Source: Leptospira andrefontaineae
Lineage (GTDB): Bacteria; Spirochaetota; Leptospiria; Leptospirales; Leptospiraceae
Length of the DNA stretch: 64,000 bases
Direction: 5' to 3'
NCBI RefSeq assembly: GCF_004770105.1
Contig: NZ_RQEY01000019.1
Location: 310,001 to 374,000 of the forward strand
A program made the translations under genes and the position numbers. The notes under the pieces were generated by a model that saw only the letters and a list, made by a program, of their open reading frames with translations, ran no database searches and was not told where the DNA came from. Shown piece after piece: positions 41,267 to 50,238 of the stretch. Position 1 is the stretch's first letter. Each line of letters begins with the position of its first letter.

Positions 41267-42613
41267 ATGTGTATTGAAGAAACTCCCCCAATTTTGAATA
41301 ATGGTTTTATGGGAAGAATTTTAGGTATTTCCTCAATCCTCCTACTGATCCTCACTTTCCCTCTCGAATCAATTTTAGCTGTAACGATCCAAATGAATGC
41401 GGGTCGTATATTCAAAAAAGTTTCCATTCAAAAAGAATCGGAAACCGAGATAGAGGTGGTCGATCCGGACGGAGTCATATATAGAATCCGCAAGGATAAA
41501 ATAAAACAAATCACGGAAGATACTCCGGATACTGTTCCGGAATTTGCCTCCGACGAAAGTATTCCTACGGGAGCGGTCAAAACACCTTCTCCCAAAGATT
41601 CACTTCCGGAACATTCAATTCTGCTTTCTCAATCTTTGTCTAATGATGGTGCCTTCCAAGGTTCAGATCTATTTGGAGAAAGACAGGCGAGAAGGAACGG
41701 AACTTCTTACAAAGATTTTTACGAGGCTTATTTCTTAACTACTAGCGTGGAAATATTAGGTTTGCCTAAACAATTTAAACTAGGGCTTACCATGATGAAT
41801 CCGCTAGTGGATAGAAGTAACACTGACACGGATCTAAGATTACAATCTACACCGGGTGGTCCCGACCAAACTTATTTGCTAGATAAATCTATTGCGACCG
41901 GCGTTTTACAATTCGATCCGAATGAAGTAAAGACTAGGAAAGAAAAGAACGGGCTTTACGATTATCTATTCACAAGAGCGATGTACGATCATGAAACTAA
42001 GCTTGGAACATTCTCCGCTGGATTTTTATTCATAAACCAAAACGATCCTACTTATGTAATGAGAGGATATTGGGTGATCGGATGGAAGGCTCCTTTTTGG
42101 GAATGGCTTAATCCTCAGTTCTCGATTAATAATAAAATGTTAAACGATTACGGCGGAACTTTCCAAGGTACACATAACTATCGTCTGACGGTTTCTCACG
42201 AATTTTTTAAAGGGGAAACATTTAGGATCACTCCTAGTTTGGTTGTAGGTTACGCAGAAGTAAACGATAACACAGATCGAAAAAAAGGGATCAGTGATAT
42301 AAGCCCAAGACTTCAATTCGATTATGGAAAATTTTTCTTTGCGGCGAATATGATGTATAGGGCGACACCTGCATTAGTAGATAATGCAACATATACACCG
42401 AATATTGGTGCCTATCCCGACAGCAATGCAAACGACGGGTTGACTATCGATCCGGCTAAAGCCTACGGATACAAGAATGAACTGATCATAAACTATATAT
42501 CTTCCTTATCGGATGATCCTGCGGTAAAAAGGGCCTTAGTTGACCATTACCAGCAGCAACATATAGTACATGTGATCTTTTTCTATAATATCGGATACAC
42601 GATCCGGATTTAA
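41267..42613 (+). CDS. Putative outer-membrane beta-barrel (porin-like) protein
   Basis: Not assigned to a named family. A signal peptide lies at about residues 15-39 (MGRILGIS ... LESILA); the ATG at 41309 directly before it is an alternative start. A small N-terminal module (about residues 40-75, VTIQMNAGRIFKKVSI ... YRIRKDKIKQI) resembles the short domain seen on other leptospiral exported proteins. The rest has alternating hydrophobic strands and aromatic ends (YFLTTSVEILG, FFFAANMMYRA) and finishes in IIFFYNIGYTIRI-like residues, as outer-membrane barrels do. Upstream region of 176 bases shared with gabD. Confidence 0.65.
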   Translation: MCIEETPPILNNGFMGRILGISSILLLILTFPLESILAVTIQMNAGRIFKKVSIQKESETEIEVVDPDGVIYRIRKDKIKQITEDTPDTVPEFASDESIPTGAVKTPSPKDSLPEHSILLSQSLSNDGAFQGSDLFGERQARRNGTSYKDFYEAYFLTTSVEILGLPKQFKLGLTMMNPLVDRSNTDTDLRLQSTPGGPDQTYLLDKSIATGVLQFDPNEVKTRKEKNGLYDYLFTRAMYDHETKLGTFSAGFLFINQNDPTYVMRGYWVIGWKAPFWEWLNPQFSINNKMLNDYGGTFQGTHNYRLTVSHEFFKGETFRITPSLVVGYAEVNDNTDRKKGISDISPRLQFDYGKFFFAANMMYRATPALVDNATYTPNIGAYPDSNANDGLTIDPAKAYGYKNELIINYISSLSDDPAVKRALVDHYQQQHIVHVIFFYNIGYTIRI

Positions 42614-42627
42614 ATTCTCTCTTTCTT

Positions 42628-42644
42628 CGGTTCTCCCAGAGCCG
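42628..42644. terminator. Possible weak hairpin between convergent genes
   Basis: A 7-bp stem (CGGTTCT / AGAGCCG, one G-U pair) with a 3-base loop lies between the barrel gene and the convergent CPBP gene. There is no T-run, so termination is uncertain. Confidence 0.3.
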
Positions 42645-42652
42645 GAGAATAT

Positions 42653-43591
42653 TTACTCCATAAAATATAAAAATTGTAAAGTGGCGGCAAGTTCCATTGC
42701 CAAAGCGACTCCTATATGTATCAAAATTCCTGCATATACTGATTTGGTTCTATATGAGATCATTCCCAGAATAAAACCTCCGAAAAAAGAACCTAATGCC
42801 TCGAATTGGGGTTTTGTAAAATGTAATAGACCATACATGAATGCCATAGCCAAAACAGCTGGTTTACTTCCTGCTCTGGAAGCTAAAGGAAAAACCATAA
42901 ATCCTCTAAAGAAGGTTTCCAAAACTGCAAAGTCCGCTGCATAAGAAATTTCGAATAGAATGATCCATAAAGCAGGCGGATAGATCAAATAACCGTCGGA
43001 CATTCTTCCTGCAAATCTAGGATATACGGAAAGAAACGAAAGAGAAAAGGATGCAATTGCGATTAAAGGAAGCATCAATCCTAATAAAAACAATACCTCA
43101 CCGAACTTGGGGGACTTATCTAATCCTAAAAATCTGTCCGGAGAATTTTTGCGAAAAATGATCCAAGCCAAAGGTAACGCAACATAGGCAAGAATGGTTC
43201 CTACATAATTTATCGTAAGCATCGCAATTTCAACGGAAGAAGAGCCGGCCCAGTTGAATAACTCTGAATCCCTAATCCTTGCGGAACATACAATCGCAAG
43301 AACTATCACAAAACCTAAGATCAAAGGAATAGAAGGTTTAAATTCGTTTAATTTTCCATAAAATGCAAGAACGATCGGGTAGATCACCAAAGCGCCAGCA
43401 GCAAAAAATAAAAAGTAGAATAAACTTAAACCGATCTGATTATCTTTTAAAGCCTGGGTAAAAAGTGGAGCAAATCGGAAGGAATAGTTATAAGACCAAA
43501 AAATTAAGAATAGAAGAAACACTCCTCCAAAAGAAATCCAATCCCTTTTGGTTTGAAAAAAATCCTTTAAACTTTCTTTTAATAAGCCCAA
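42653..43591 (-). CDS. CPBP-family membrane protein with degenerate active site
   Basis: About eight membrane helices over 312 aa. The catalytic helix reads LETFFRGF, so the first glutamate of EExxxR is leucine, while the second Glu, the Arg and the His (GLLHF) remain. The last motif is HIGVA instead of HxxxN. It may be an inactive CPBP protein or one with altered chemistry. The start is TTG at 43591 with GGAG 7 bases upstream. Compare the complete motifs of the CPBP protein at 2345-3205. Confidence 0.78.
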   Translation of the reverse strand: MGLLKESLKDFFQTKRDWISFGGVFLLFLIFWSYNYSFRFAPLFTQALKDNQIGLSLFYFLFFAAGALVIYPIVLAFYGKLNEFKPSIPLILGFVIVLAIVCSARIRDSELFNWAGSSSVEIAMLTINYVGTILAYVALPLAWIIFRKNSPDRFLGLDKSPKFGEVLFLLGLMLPLIAIASFSLSFLSVYPRFAGRMSDGYLIYPPALWIILFEISYAADFAVLETFFRGFMVFPLASRAGSKPAVLAMAFMYGLLHFTKPQFEALGSFFGGFILGMISYRTKSVYAGILIHIGVALAMELAATLQFLYFME

Positions 43592-43666
43592 AATCCTTCT
43601 CCGGATCGGTGATGCCCGATACGGAGAGAATTTTCTTAAGCGAAGTCTAGGTCTATCGTTTTCGGA

Positions 43667-45370
43667 TCAGATTTTAGGAAACACCACAGATGTGATCCCA
43701 AATTGTTTTTCGAATTCGAAACTGGAGACAAACTTATTCTCTTTTGGAGGGATCATGGACATTGCTCTTTCAGTCATTGCAGTGATGGAAAGAGAAGGGT
43801 TCACTCCAAGGTTAACAGGTATCATAGAACTATCGCAGACTCTCAGATTTTTGTAACCATAAACTTTGTTTTCAAAATCGATCACACCTTCTTCTGGATT
43901 TGAACCCATCACACAACCACCCATTATGTGACCGGTAATTGGAGCATTCAGAAGAACATCATTTAAAGAACTCCGAGGAATTCCTCCTATCTTCTTAGCA
44001 ACCTTTCTTGCAGTTTGATTTGCGATTGGAATATAAGAAGGTACTTTCTCTCCTGAACCGATAGCAGAGGTCATTGATTTTTCGAAAGGCCAAGACATTC
44101 TTCTTTTTCTAACTAACTTAACCTTATTATCCAAAGTTTGCATGACTAGAAGAATAAGTGAATTTTTAGCAAATCCGAAAGGCCAAGAAGCTTTTAAAAA
44201 ATAAATAGGCTGAGTGAACATAGTGAAAAAATATTTAAGAGGCCTAGGAAAGAATCCCCCACCATCAGTAAGAACACTCGCAAGAGCTCCAAAAAAGTCT
44301 GAACCTTTAGAATAACGAACAGGTTCTATATGAGTATGTTCATCCGGATGAATGGAAGAAGTGATCGCGACTCCATTAGAAAAATCTACATTCTTTCCGA
44401 ATTTTGTAACTCCTAGAACTGTTTCACTATTTGTACGAACATCATCTCCTAAACGAGCAGAAAGACGTTTCATATTTCCAACTTCTCTAGAGCGTAAAAG
44501 TAAACCTACAGTTCCCATCACAGCGGCGGAAAGTACGACAGACCTAGCTTTGAATTTTCTTTTAGGAGAACCGAACCAGCCGGTTGTGGACCTGCTAGAA
44601 AGTTGGTAACCGAATTCTCCACTCGCATTAGGATCTGGTTCTCCATTTTCATTTAAAGGAACTATATCAGTAACTTTTGTTTCAGGAAGAACATCAGCTC
44701 CTAATTTCTCCGCAAAAAATAGATAATTTTTATCTAATGTATTTTTAGAATTAAAACGACATCCCACCATACAACCTCCACAAAGATTGCATGTAGTTCT
44801 TTCCGGACCTTCGCCCAGGAAGTAAGGATCTTTTACCGTTTGCCCGGGTTTCTCTCCGAAAAATACTCCAACAGGAGTTGCAGAAAAAGTTTCACCTCTT
44901 CCCATTTCTTGCGCGATCTCTTTTAAAATAGAATCCGATTCATCCAAATGAGGATTCTGAACAACCCCCAACATTCTGGAAGCTACTTTATAGAAAGGAA
45001 GCATTCCGTCTTTACCACCGATCTTCTTATATGTAGGATGATTTAATGTTTTATCAGAAGGAACGTAAAGTGTGTTTGCATATACTAAAGAACCACCACC
45101 CACTCCAGCTCCACTGACTAGAAAAAAATCTTTCAGAAGATTGAGTCTTTGGATCCCATAAAAACCTAATCTAGGCATCCATAAATATTTGTGAACTGAC
45201 CAATTCGTTTTAGGAAATTCTTTTGCAGTCCATCTTTTACCGGACTCGATTACCAAGACAGAATACCCTTTTTGGCTTAATCTCATAGCAGAAACACTTC
45301 CACCAAAACCTGAGCCGACTATGATATAATCGTAATCAAAATGAACATTTGTTTTCTCTTCTGTCTTCAT
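43667..45370 (-). CDS. GMC-family FAD oxidoreductase (cholesterol oxidase-like)
   Basis: Flavoenzyme oxidising an alcohol to the ketone or aldehyde. The FAD-binding motif IIVGSGFGGSVSAMRL is near the N-terminus, with SGAGVGGGSLVYAN after it. The C-terminal GHIMGGCVMG ... DSSMIPVNLGVNPSLSITAM completes the GMC signature. A Cys cluster (CNLCGGCMVGCRFNSKNT) near residue 190 may bind a metal or structural cluster, as in several cholesterol oxidase-like relatives. Divergent from the flavin monooxygenase gene, with a 120-base shared region. Confidence 0.85.
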   Translation of the reverse strand: MKTEEKTNVHFDYDYIIVGSGFGGSVSAMRLSQKGYSVLVIESGKRWTAKEFPKTNWSVHKYLWMPRLGFYGIQRLNLLKDFFLVSGAGVGGGSLVYANTLYVPSDKTLNHPTYKKIGGKDGMLPFYKVASRMLGVVQNPHLDESDSILKEIAQEMGRGETFSATPVGVFFGEKPGQTVKDPYFLGEGPERTTCNLCGGCMVGCRFNSKNTLDKNYLFFAEKLGADVLPETKVTDIVPLNENGEPDPNASGEFGYQLSSRSTTGWFGSPKRKFKARSVVLSAAVMGTVGLLLRSREVGNMKRLSARLGDDVRTNSETVLGVTKFGKNVDFSNGVAITSSIHPDEHTHIEPVRYSKGSDFFGALASVLTDGGGFFPRPLKYFFTMFTQPIYFLKASWPFGFAKNSLILLVMQTLDNKVKLVRKRRMSWPFEKSMTSAIGSGEKVPSYIPIANQTARKVAKKIGGIPRSSLNDVLLNAPITGHIMGGCVMGSNPEEGVIDFENKVYGYKNLRVCDSSMIPVNLGVNPSLSITAMTERAMSMIPPKENKFVSSFEFEKQFGITSVVFPKI

Positions 45371-45490
45371 AAGTCCGACCTAAACATATCGATTTATTTA
45401 CTCAATCCATTTTCGGACTTGACTATGCGTTCGAAAAACTTCTACTACTAATTCGTTTTATCAACCTCATAAAAAAAATCGGAGAACTAT

Positions 45491-46927
45491 ATGCAAGAGT
45501 TACCGAAAGTCTGCGTTATCGGCGCTGGCTCTAGTGGAATCACTGTTTGTAAATCATTGCAGGACAAAGGAATCCCTTACGACTGTTACGAAAAAGGAAG
45601 CGATGTAGGAGGTAACTGGAGATATAAAAACGACAATGGTCTGAGTAATATTTACAAGTCATTACATATCAACACTCATAGAGATAGAATGGAATATAGA
45701 GATTATCCGATGCCGGATTGGTATGCGGATTATCCTAATCATGAACCTATCCAAAAATATTTTATGGATTACGTGGATCATTTCGGACTTCGTAAACATA
45801 TTAAATTTAAGAATGGTGTCGCAAAAATAGAACCCCAAGACGACGGAACTTATTTGGTTACCAGTGAGAAGGGAGAAAAAATATTTTATGACGCAGTCAT
45901 AGTGGCTAATGGGCATCATTGGTCTCCACGTTGGCCAGAACCCGACTTTCCCGGTAAATTTAATGGAAAGATAATACATTCTCACGACTATGTAGATCCT
46001 GAACATCCAATCCAATTGACCGGTAAAAGAGTTGTAGTACTCGGAATGGGAAACAGCGCTATGGATATTTCCGTGGAGTTAAGCCGGCCGGGAGTTGCAA
46101 AAAAAGTTTTCTTAAGTTCCAGAAGAGGAGCATGGGTAATCCCGAACTATCTTTTCGGAAAACCTTTAGATAAACAAACTGAACTACTCCCTCCTGGAAC
46201 ACCCTTTTGGTTAAAACAATTTCTTTTTGGGACAATGTTAAAGATCGGTGTCGGTAAAATGGAAGATTTCGGACTTCCTAAACCGGATCATAAACCTGGA
46301 GAAGCACATCCAACCATTTCCCAAGATATCCTAGTAAGACTCGGAAGAGGAGATATCAAATACAAACCTGTAATCCAAGAATATAATGGAAACAAGGTAA
46401 AGTTTGCTGATGGCTCCGAGGAAGAGATCGACGCGATCATCTATTGCACTGGATATAACGTTAAGTTTCCGTTTTTCAAACCTGAATTTATCTCAGCACC
46501 CGATAATCATCTTCCTTTGTTTCATAGGACTTTCAAACCGGATCTGAATAATTTATTCTTTGTAGGATTGTATCAACCACTTGGAGCGATCATGCCTCTT
46601 GCAGAGTTCCAAGGAAAATGGCTAGCAGAGTATCTTACTGGAAATTACAGCCTACCTACAGCTCCGGAAATGCAAAAGCAGATCCAAGATTACGAAAAGA
46701 AAATGAAGAAAAGATATGTGTCTTCTGCAAGACATACAATGCAGGTGGATTACGAAGACTTCTTATATTATATGCAGAAGGAACTAAAAGCAGGTAAAAA
46801 GAGAGCTTCTAAAAGTTTACAAACATTACCTGTTCCATCCAAAGCAAAGTATAAACATTCCGGAAAACAAAACTCTTCTAACGGAAAATCGGAACCAAGG
46901 AAAAAAAGTGCTCTGGCAAAAGTTTGA
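45491..46927 (+). CDS. Flavin-containing monooxygenase (FMO/BVMO-like)
   Basis: NADPH- and O2-dependent monooxygenase. First dinucleotide motif VIGAGSSGITVCKSL, second GMGNSAMD. The FMO fingerprint FxGxxxHxxx(Y/W) is present as FNGKIIHSHDY. Approximately 478 aa, with a basic C-terminal tail of about 40 residues (KRASKSLQ ... KKSALAKV) not typical of the family. GGAG 6 bases before the ATG. Could oxygenate N, S or a ketone; the neighbours (GMC alcohol oxidase, esterase) suggest a Baeyer-Villiger-type step, which is inference. Confidence 0.87.
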   Translation: MQELPKVCVIGAGSSGITVCKSLQDKGIPYDCYEKGSDVGGNWRYKNDNGLSNIYKSLHINTHRDRMEYRDYPMPDWYADYPNHEPIQKYFMDYVDHFGLRKHIKFKNGVAKIEPQDDGTYLVTSEKGEKIFYDAVIVANGHHWSPRWPEPDFPGKFNGKIIHSHDYVDPEHPIQLTGKRVVVLGMGNSAMDISVELSRPGVAKKVFLSSRRGAWVIPNYLFGKPLDKQTELLPPGTPFWLKQFLFGTMLKIGVGKMEDFGLPKPDHKPGEAHPTISQDILVRLGRGDIKYKPVIQEYNGNKVKFADGSEEEIDAIIYCTGYNVKFPFFKPEFISAPDNHLPLFHRTFKPDLNNLFFVGLYQPLGAIMPLAEFQGKWLAEYLTGNYSLPTAPEMQKQIQDYEKKMKKRYVSSARHTMQVDYEDFLYYMQKELKAGKKRASKSLQTLPVPSKAKYKHSGKQNSSNGKSEPRKKSALAKV

Positions 46928-47942
46928 GGCCTTAGCGGCAAGAGTTTTACTTTCTCTTCCAAATCCGGTTCTCAGGGTTTTCGGAAAAGATATCAAAAGG
47001 GGAAGGACCTTAGATCAAAAGGTCCGGACCGCATTAGTTTTAGCTAAAATAAAGCCGAAGCCTGAAAATCTTCCTCCTCCTAAAGCGAGAGAACTTTTCA
47101 AAAACATAATGGGTCTTTTCGATCTGGAAAAAGAAGAAGTTCCCAGAGTCGAAAATTTTTCCATACCCGGAACCGGCCCGAGGATCAAGGTCAGATTATA
47201 TTCTTCTAATATAACTAAAGAATTAGAACCTTGTTTGCTTTATTTTCATGGGGGCGGGTTCGTTATCGGAGATCTAGAATCCCATGATGCACCTCTAAGA
47301 TATTTAGCTAAAATGTCAGGGCGTGCAATACTTGCAGTCGATTATAGATTGGGGCCTGAACATACTTATCCTTCTTCTTGGGAGGATGCATATTCTGCTT
47401 ACAAATGGATAAGGGAACATGGAAAATCACTTGGAATTGATCCTAAAAGAATCGCGGTAGCCGGGGATTCCGCTGGAGGAAATTTAGCTATCTCCATTTC
47501 TACTCGTGCAAAAAAAGAAAAATTCACTCTTCCTCAATTCCAAATACTTATCTATCCTTGGATCGATTTAATCCAAGAAAGAAAAAGTGTAGAAGAATTT
47601 GCAAACGGATACGCTCTCACTCGTGATTTACTTCGTTATTTCAAATATCATAGTGTGCCAAATTCAAAAGATTGGAAAGACCCTAGAGTTACTCCCTTCC
47701 AACAAACGAACTTTTCTCATACACCTAAAACCTACCTGTTGATTGCAGGGTTTGACCCGTTGCAGGACGAAGGACTCGCATATGCGGACCTTCTTCAAAA
47801 AGCAAAAGTAAAACTTGAGATCAAAACATACGACACTTTGATCCATGGATTTTTCAATTTAGGAAGAAGTGTCCCTGAAGCTAAAAATGCTTTAGACCGA
47901 ATCGCATTCTGGCTTAAAAACGGATTTGCGAATAAAAATTAA
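46908..47942 (+). CDS. Alpha/beta hydrolase, HSL-type esterase/lipase
   Basis: Hormone-sensitive-lipase family esterase. The oxyanion HGGGF, nucleophile GDSAGGN, Asp in GFDPLQDEG and His in IHGFFN are visible. It begins with GTG inside the end of the monooxygenase gene (20-base overlap, different frame), with AAGG 7 bases upstream, so the two are translated together. No signal peptide; cytosolic. 344 aa is normal. Confidence 0.9.
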   Translation: MLWQKFEALAARVLLSLPNPVLRVFGKDIKRGRTLDQKVRTALVLAKIKPKPENLPPPKARELFKNIMGLFDLEKEEVPRVENFSIPGTGPRIKVRLYSSNITKELEPCLLYFHGGGFVIGDLESHDAPLRYLAKMSGRAILAVDYRLGPEHTYPSSWEDAYSAYKWIREHGKSLGIDPKRIAVAGDSAGGNLAISISTRAKKEKFTLPQFQILIYPWIDLIQERKSVEEFANGYALTRDLLRYFKYHSVPNSKDWKDPRVTPFQQTNFSHTPKTYLLIAGFDPLQDEGLAYADLLQKAKVKLEIKTYDTLIHGFFNLGRSVPEAKNALDRIAFWLKNGFANKN

Positions 47943-47960
47943 ATTTTTATAATATTAAAT

Positions 47961-48317
47961 TTAATTGGATTTGTATACCAGATTATGTTGTACATATTCC
48001 ACAATACCGGATTTGGTTGAAACTGATCTAAGGCGTTCAATTCCAGGATCTGATTTATAAGTTACCTTGTAAGTATCTTCCGTAATTTCTTCTATACTTA
48101 TTATGGCTGAATTTGGGACCAATTCGCGGATTCGTTCGGAACGAATACCCGATTTTAACTTAAAAATATATTCATTCGGAACGACTCGACCAGGCTTTAC
48201 ATACTTATTCTTTTCAGAACCTTCTTTTTTTGGAAAACCCTGGCCATTCACAAAAGTAAAAGCTGTCACTAAGGAAAATAGTACAACTAATACTTTGAGA
48301 AAAAATTTAAGGTACAT
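47961..48317 (-). CDS. Exported protein resembling a free-standing subtilase propeptide (I9-like)
   Basis: 118 aa with a signal peptide (about residues 1-26). The mature part (about residues 42-118) reads like the propeptide region of the subtilase encoded immediately upstream: NEYIFKLKSG versus SQVIIKFRER at the start, and IVEYVQHNLVYK versus DIEYVQPNYIYH at the end. There is no protease domain. It starts within the last bases of the subtilase gene (11-base overlap), so it is translated with it. I infer a secreted chaperone or inhibitor of the subtilase, as known for POIA1-type free propeptides. The similarity was seen by eye. Confidence 0.7.
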   Translation of the reverse strand: MYLKFFLKVLVVLFSLVTAFTFVNGQGFPKKEGSEKNKYVKPGRVVPNEYIFKLKSGIRSERIRELVPNSAIISIEEITEDTYKVTYKSDPGIERLRSVSTKSGIVEYVQHNLVYKSN

Positions 48318-50229
48318 CTACCGTTAGATCCTTAGGTGCCTCTAAATTGCGCATCGCTCCGTCTGCGTTCGCAGCCTTTCCGGATTTTGTATTGGACTGT
48401 AAATTGCTTACTGTAGTTCCACCTGCTAAAATCGCAGTAATCGTATCCTTGTAAGTAAACTTCGGATTATAAGATCTCAATAGGGCAGCCATTCCGGTTA
48501 CATGCGGAGTTGCCATAGATGTCCCGTTGATCGTATTGTATTGATTAGTAGTTCCTACATCTAATGTAGTCACTCTAAATGCTGTAAAAGCAACCCCGGC
48601 ACGATTCACAGTTTGATCTGCAATAAACTCAAGCCCTATGTAGCAATTCGTTGATCCTACACAATTAGGCGCTGGAATTTCTAAATTTGAAATTAGTTTT
48701 CCATTCGTTTCGCCGGAAAGAGTAGTAATAACATTCGAATTATAGTATAGAGAAGAATTTCCATTCGCGTAAATATTAATACCGTCATAACCTGCTTCCG
48801 TATCTAAATATAAACTCATTACAGCAGTTACTGCATCTGCATTCACACTGATCGGAAAAGCTACATCTGCTTGTGAATAGGAATACGCATAATAACCGGC
48901 ACCAACTCCAGTGAATGCAAAATTACAGCTATTCGATAATAATAAAACTGGAAAACTAAAACAAGTAGTTGCAGTCCAATTGGTTCCGCTTCCGCCACTA
49001 GTAGACCAACTTGTAAATGGAAGATTGGAAGTAGCTTCTAAACCTGCCCATGAACTTCTGATATTTGTACCTGGAGCACCGATATCCACATTCTTTTTAG
49101 AAGTATCATAGTTTGAAAAGCTAGCTAATTGGAATTTCTGATCTAGGGCAGCTACACAAAGAATATTTGCGTCACCATATTCGCAAGGATACGAATTCTT
49201 AACGCTCAAATCATTGCTTTCATTTCCTGCTGCAACCACAAACAACGCATCGTATTTTTGGCCGGCGCTAGCCATCGCAGAGCGCATTGCAGAATCATAG
49301 CTTGGACCACCTAAGCTCAAATTTAAAACCTTCGCTCCGTTCTTCACTGCAAAATTGATTCCCTTAATAATGGTGGCAGTATCTCCGGAACCGGATTGGT
49401 CCAAAACTCGGACCGCCATAATCTTTGCAGTCCAACAAACTCCAACAGTACCTGTTCCGTCTGCTGCAGCTCCAATCGTGCCTGCAACATGAGTACCATG
49501 CCCATTCAAATCCATAGGATTTGAATCATTGCCTATATAATCCCAACCGTTTGTACAAGTCCCTAAAGACACTCCCTTGTCGGAAACACAAGAATTGGAG
49601 CTCCACATATTTGCGTTTAAATCTTGGTGATTATAATTCACCCCAGAATCAACAACCGCTACGATAGTATTAGAACAATTAGTCGTGATAGCCCAAGCGT
49701 TTTCCATTCTCATGTCGTCACCGCTGGTTCCCGGATTGTTTGCAGGACCACTACTAGGAGCATAAGTAGCAGTAGCAATCGTTTGGCCTGTATTGTTCAG
49801 TCCCCATAATTGAGAATAAAGTGTATCCGTAGGAGCAACATTCGCATGATAGATATAATTTGGCTGAACATATTCAATATCAGGATGAGAAGAATATTCC
49901 GAAATTGCTTCTTCTACAGATTGACCTTCCCTAAGTTCTACCTGAGAGATTCCACTATCGTCTAAGTTGTTTACAACTTTTCCTTGGAAAGTATCGACTG
50001 CATAAGATTTAACCGAATCTCCCGCTCTTTCTCTAAATTTTATGATTACTTGCGAGGATCTAAATGGTTTCTTCTCATTCTTTTTTGTATTATCCTTATT
50101 ACTAATACCGGAAAGAGGTTTTAATAATTTAGAAAAGATTGGGATCGAATCATCTTCTTTCTCCGCAAACAAATAACCGATTGATGCGAAAAAGAAAACC
50201 GCTAAAGAAACTAATATTTTATTTTTCAT
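48307..50229 (-). CDS. Secreted subtilisin-like serine protease (S8)
   Basis: A signal peptide (residues 1-22) is followed by an I9-type propeptide (about 57-128) and the S8 domain with the full catalytic triad: Asp194 (VVDSGVN), His244 (NGHGTHVAG) and Ser571 (NGTSMATPHV). Between the oxyanion region and the serine is an insert of roughly 150 residues (about 405-560) rich in Ser, Asn and aromatic residues, with Cys pairs, that looks like an extra beta-rich module. The ATG has AAGGA 7 bases upstream. Downstream it overlaps the free-propeptide-like gene; upstream is the ASH-repeat lipoprotein gene, 9 bases away. Confidence 0.92.
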   Translation of the reverse strand: MKNKILVSLAVFFFASIGYLFAEKEDDSIPIFSKLLKPLSGISNKDNTKKNEKKPFRSSQVIIKFRERAGDSVKSYAVDTFQGKVVNNLDDSGISQVELREGQSVEEAISEYSSHPDIEYVQPNYIYHANVAPTDTLYSQLWGLNNTGQTIATATYAPSSGPANNPGTSGDDMRMENAWAITTNCSNTIVAVVDSGVNYNHQDLNANMWSSNSCVSDKGVSLGTCTNGWDYIGNDSNPMDLNGHGTHVAGTIGAAADGTGTVGVCWTAKIMAVRVLDQSGSGDTATIIKGINFAVKNGAKVLNLSLGGPSYDSAMRSAMASAGQKYDALFVVAAGNESNDLSVKNSYPCEYGDANILCVAALDQKFQLASFSNYDTSKKNVDIGAPGTNIRSSWAGLEATSNLPFTSWSTSGGSGTNWTATTCFSFPVLLLSNSCNFAFTGVGAGYYAYSYSQADVAFPISVNADAVTAVMSLYLDTEAGYDGINIYANGNSSLYYNSNVITTLSGETNGKLISNLEIPAPNCVGSTNCYIGLEFIADQTVNRAGVAFTAFRVTTLDVGTTNQYNTINGTSMATPHVTGMAALLRSYNPKFTYKDTITAILAGGTTVSNLQSNTKSGKAANADGAMRNLEAPKDLTVDVP

Positions 50230-50238
50230 GATAATTCC

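Noticed and set aside
47943..47960. AT-only inverted repeat between the esterase and the propeptide-like gene as a terminator
   Set aside because: No GC pairs in the stem, so stability is too low.
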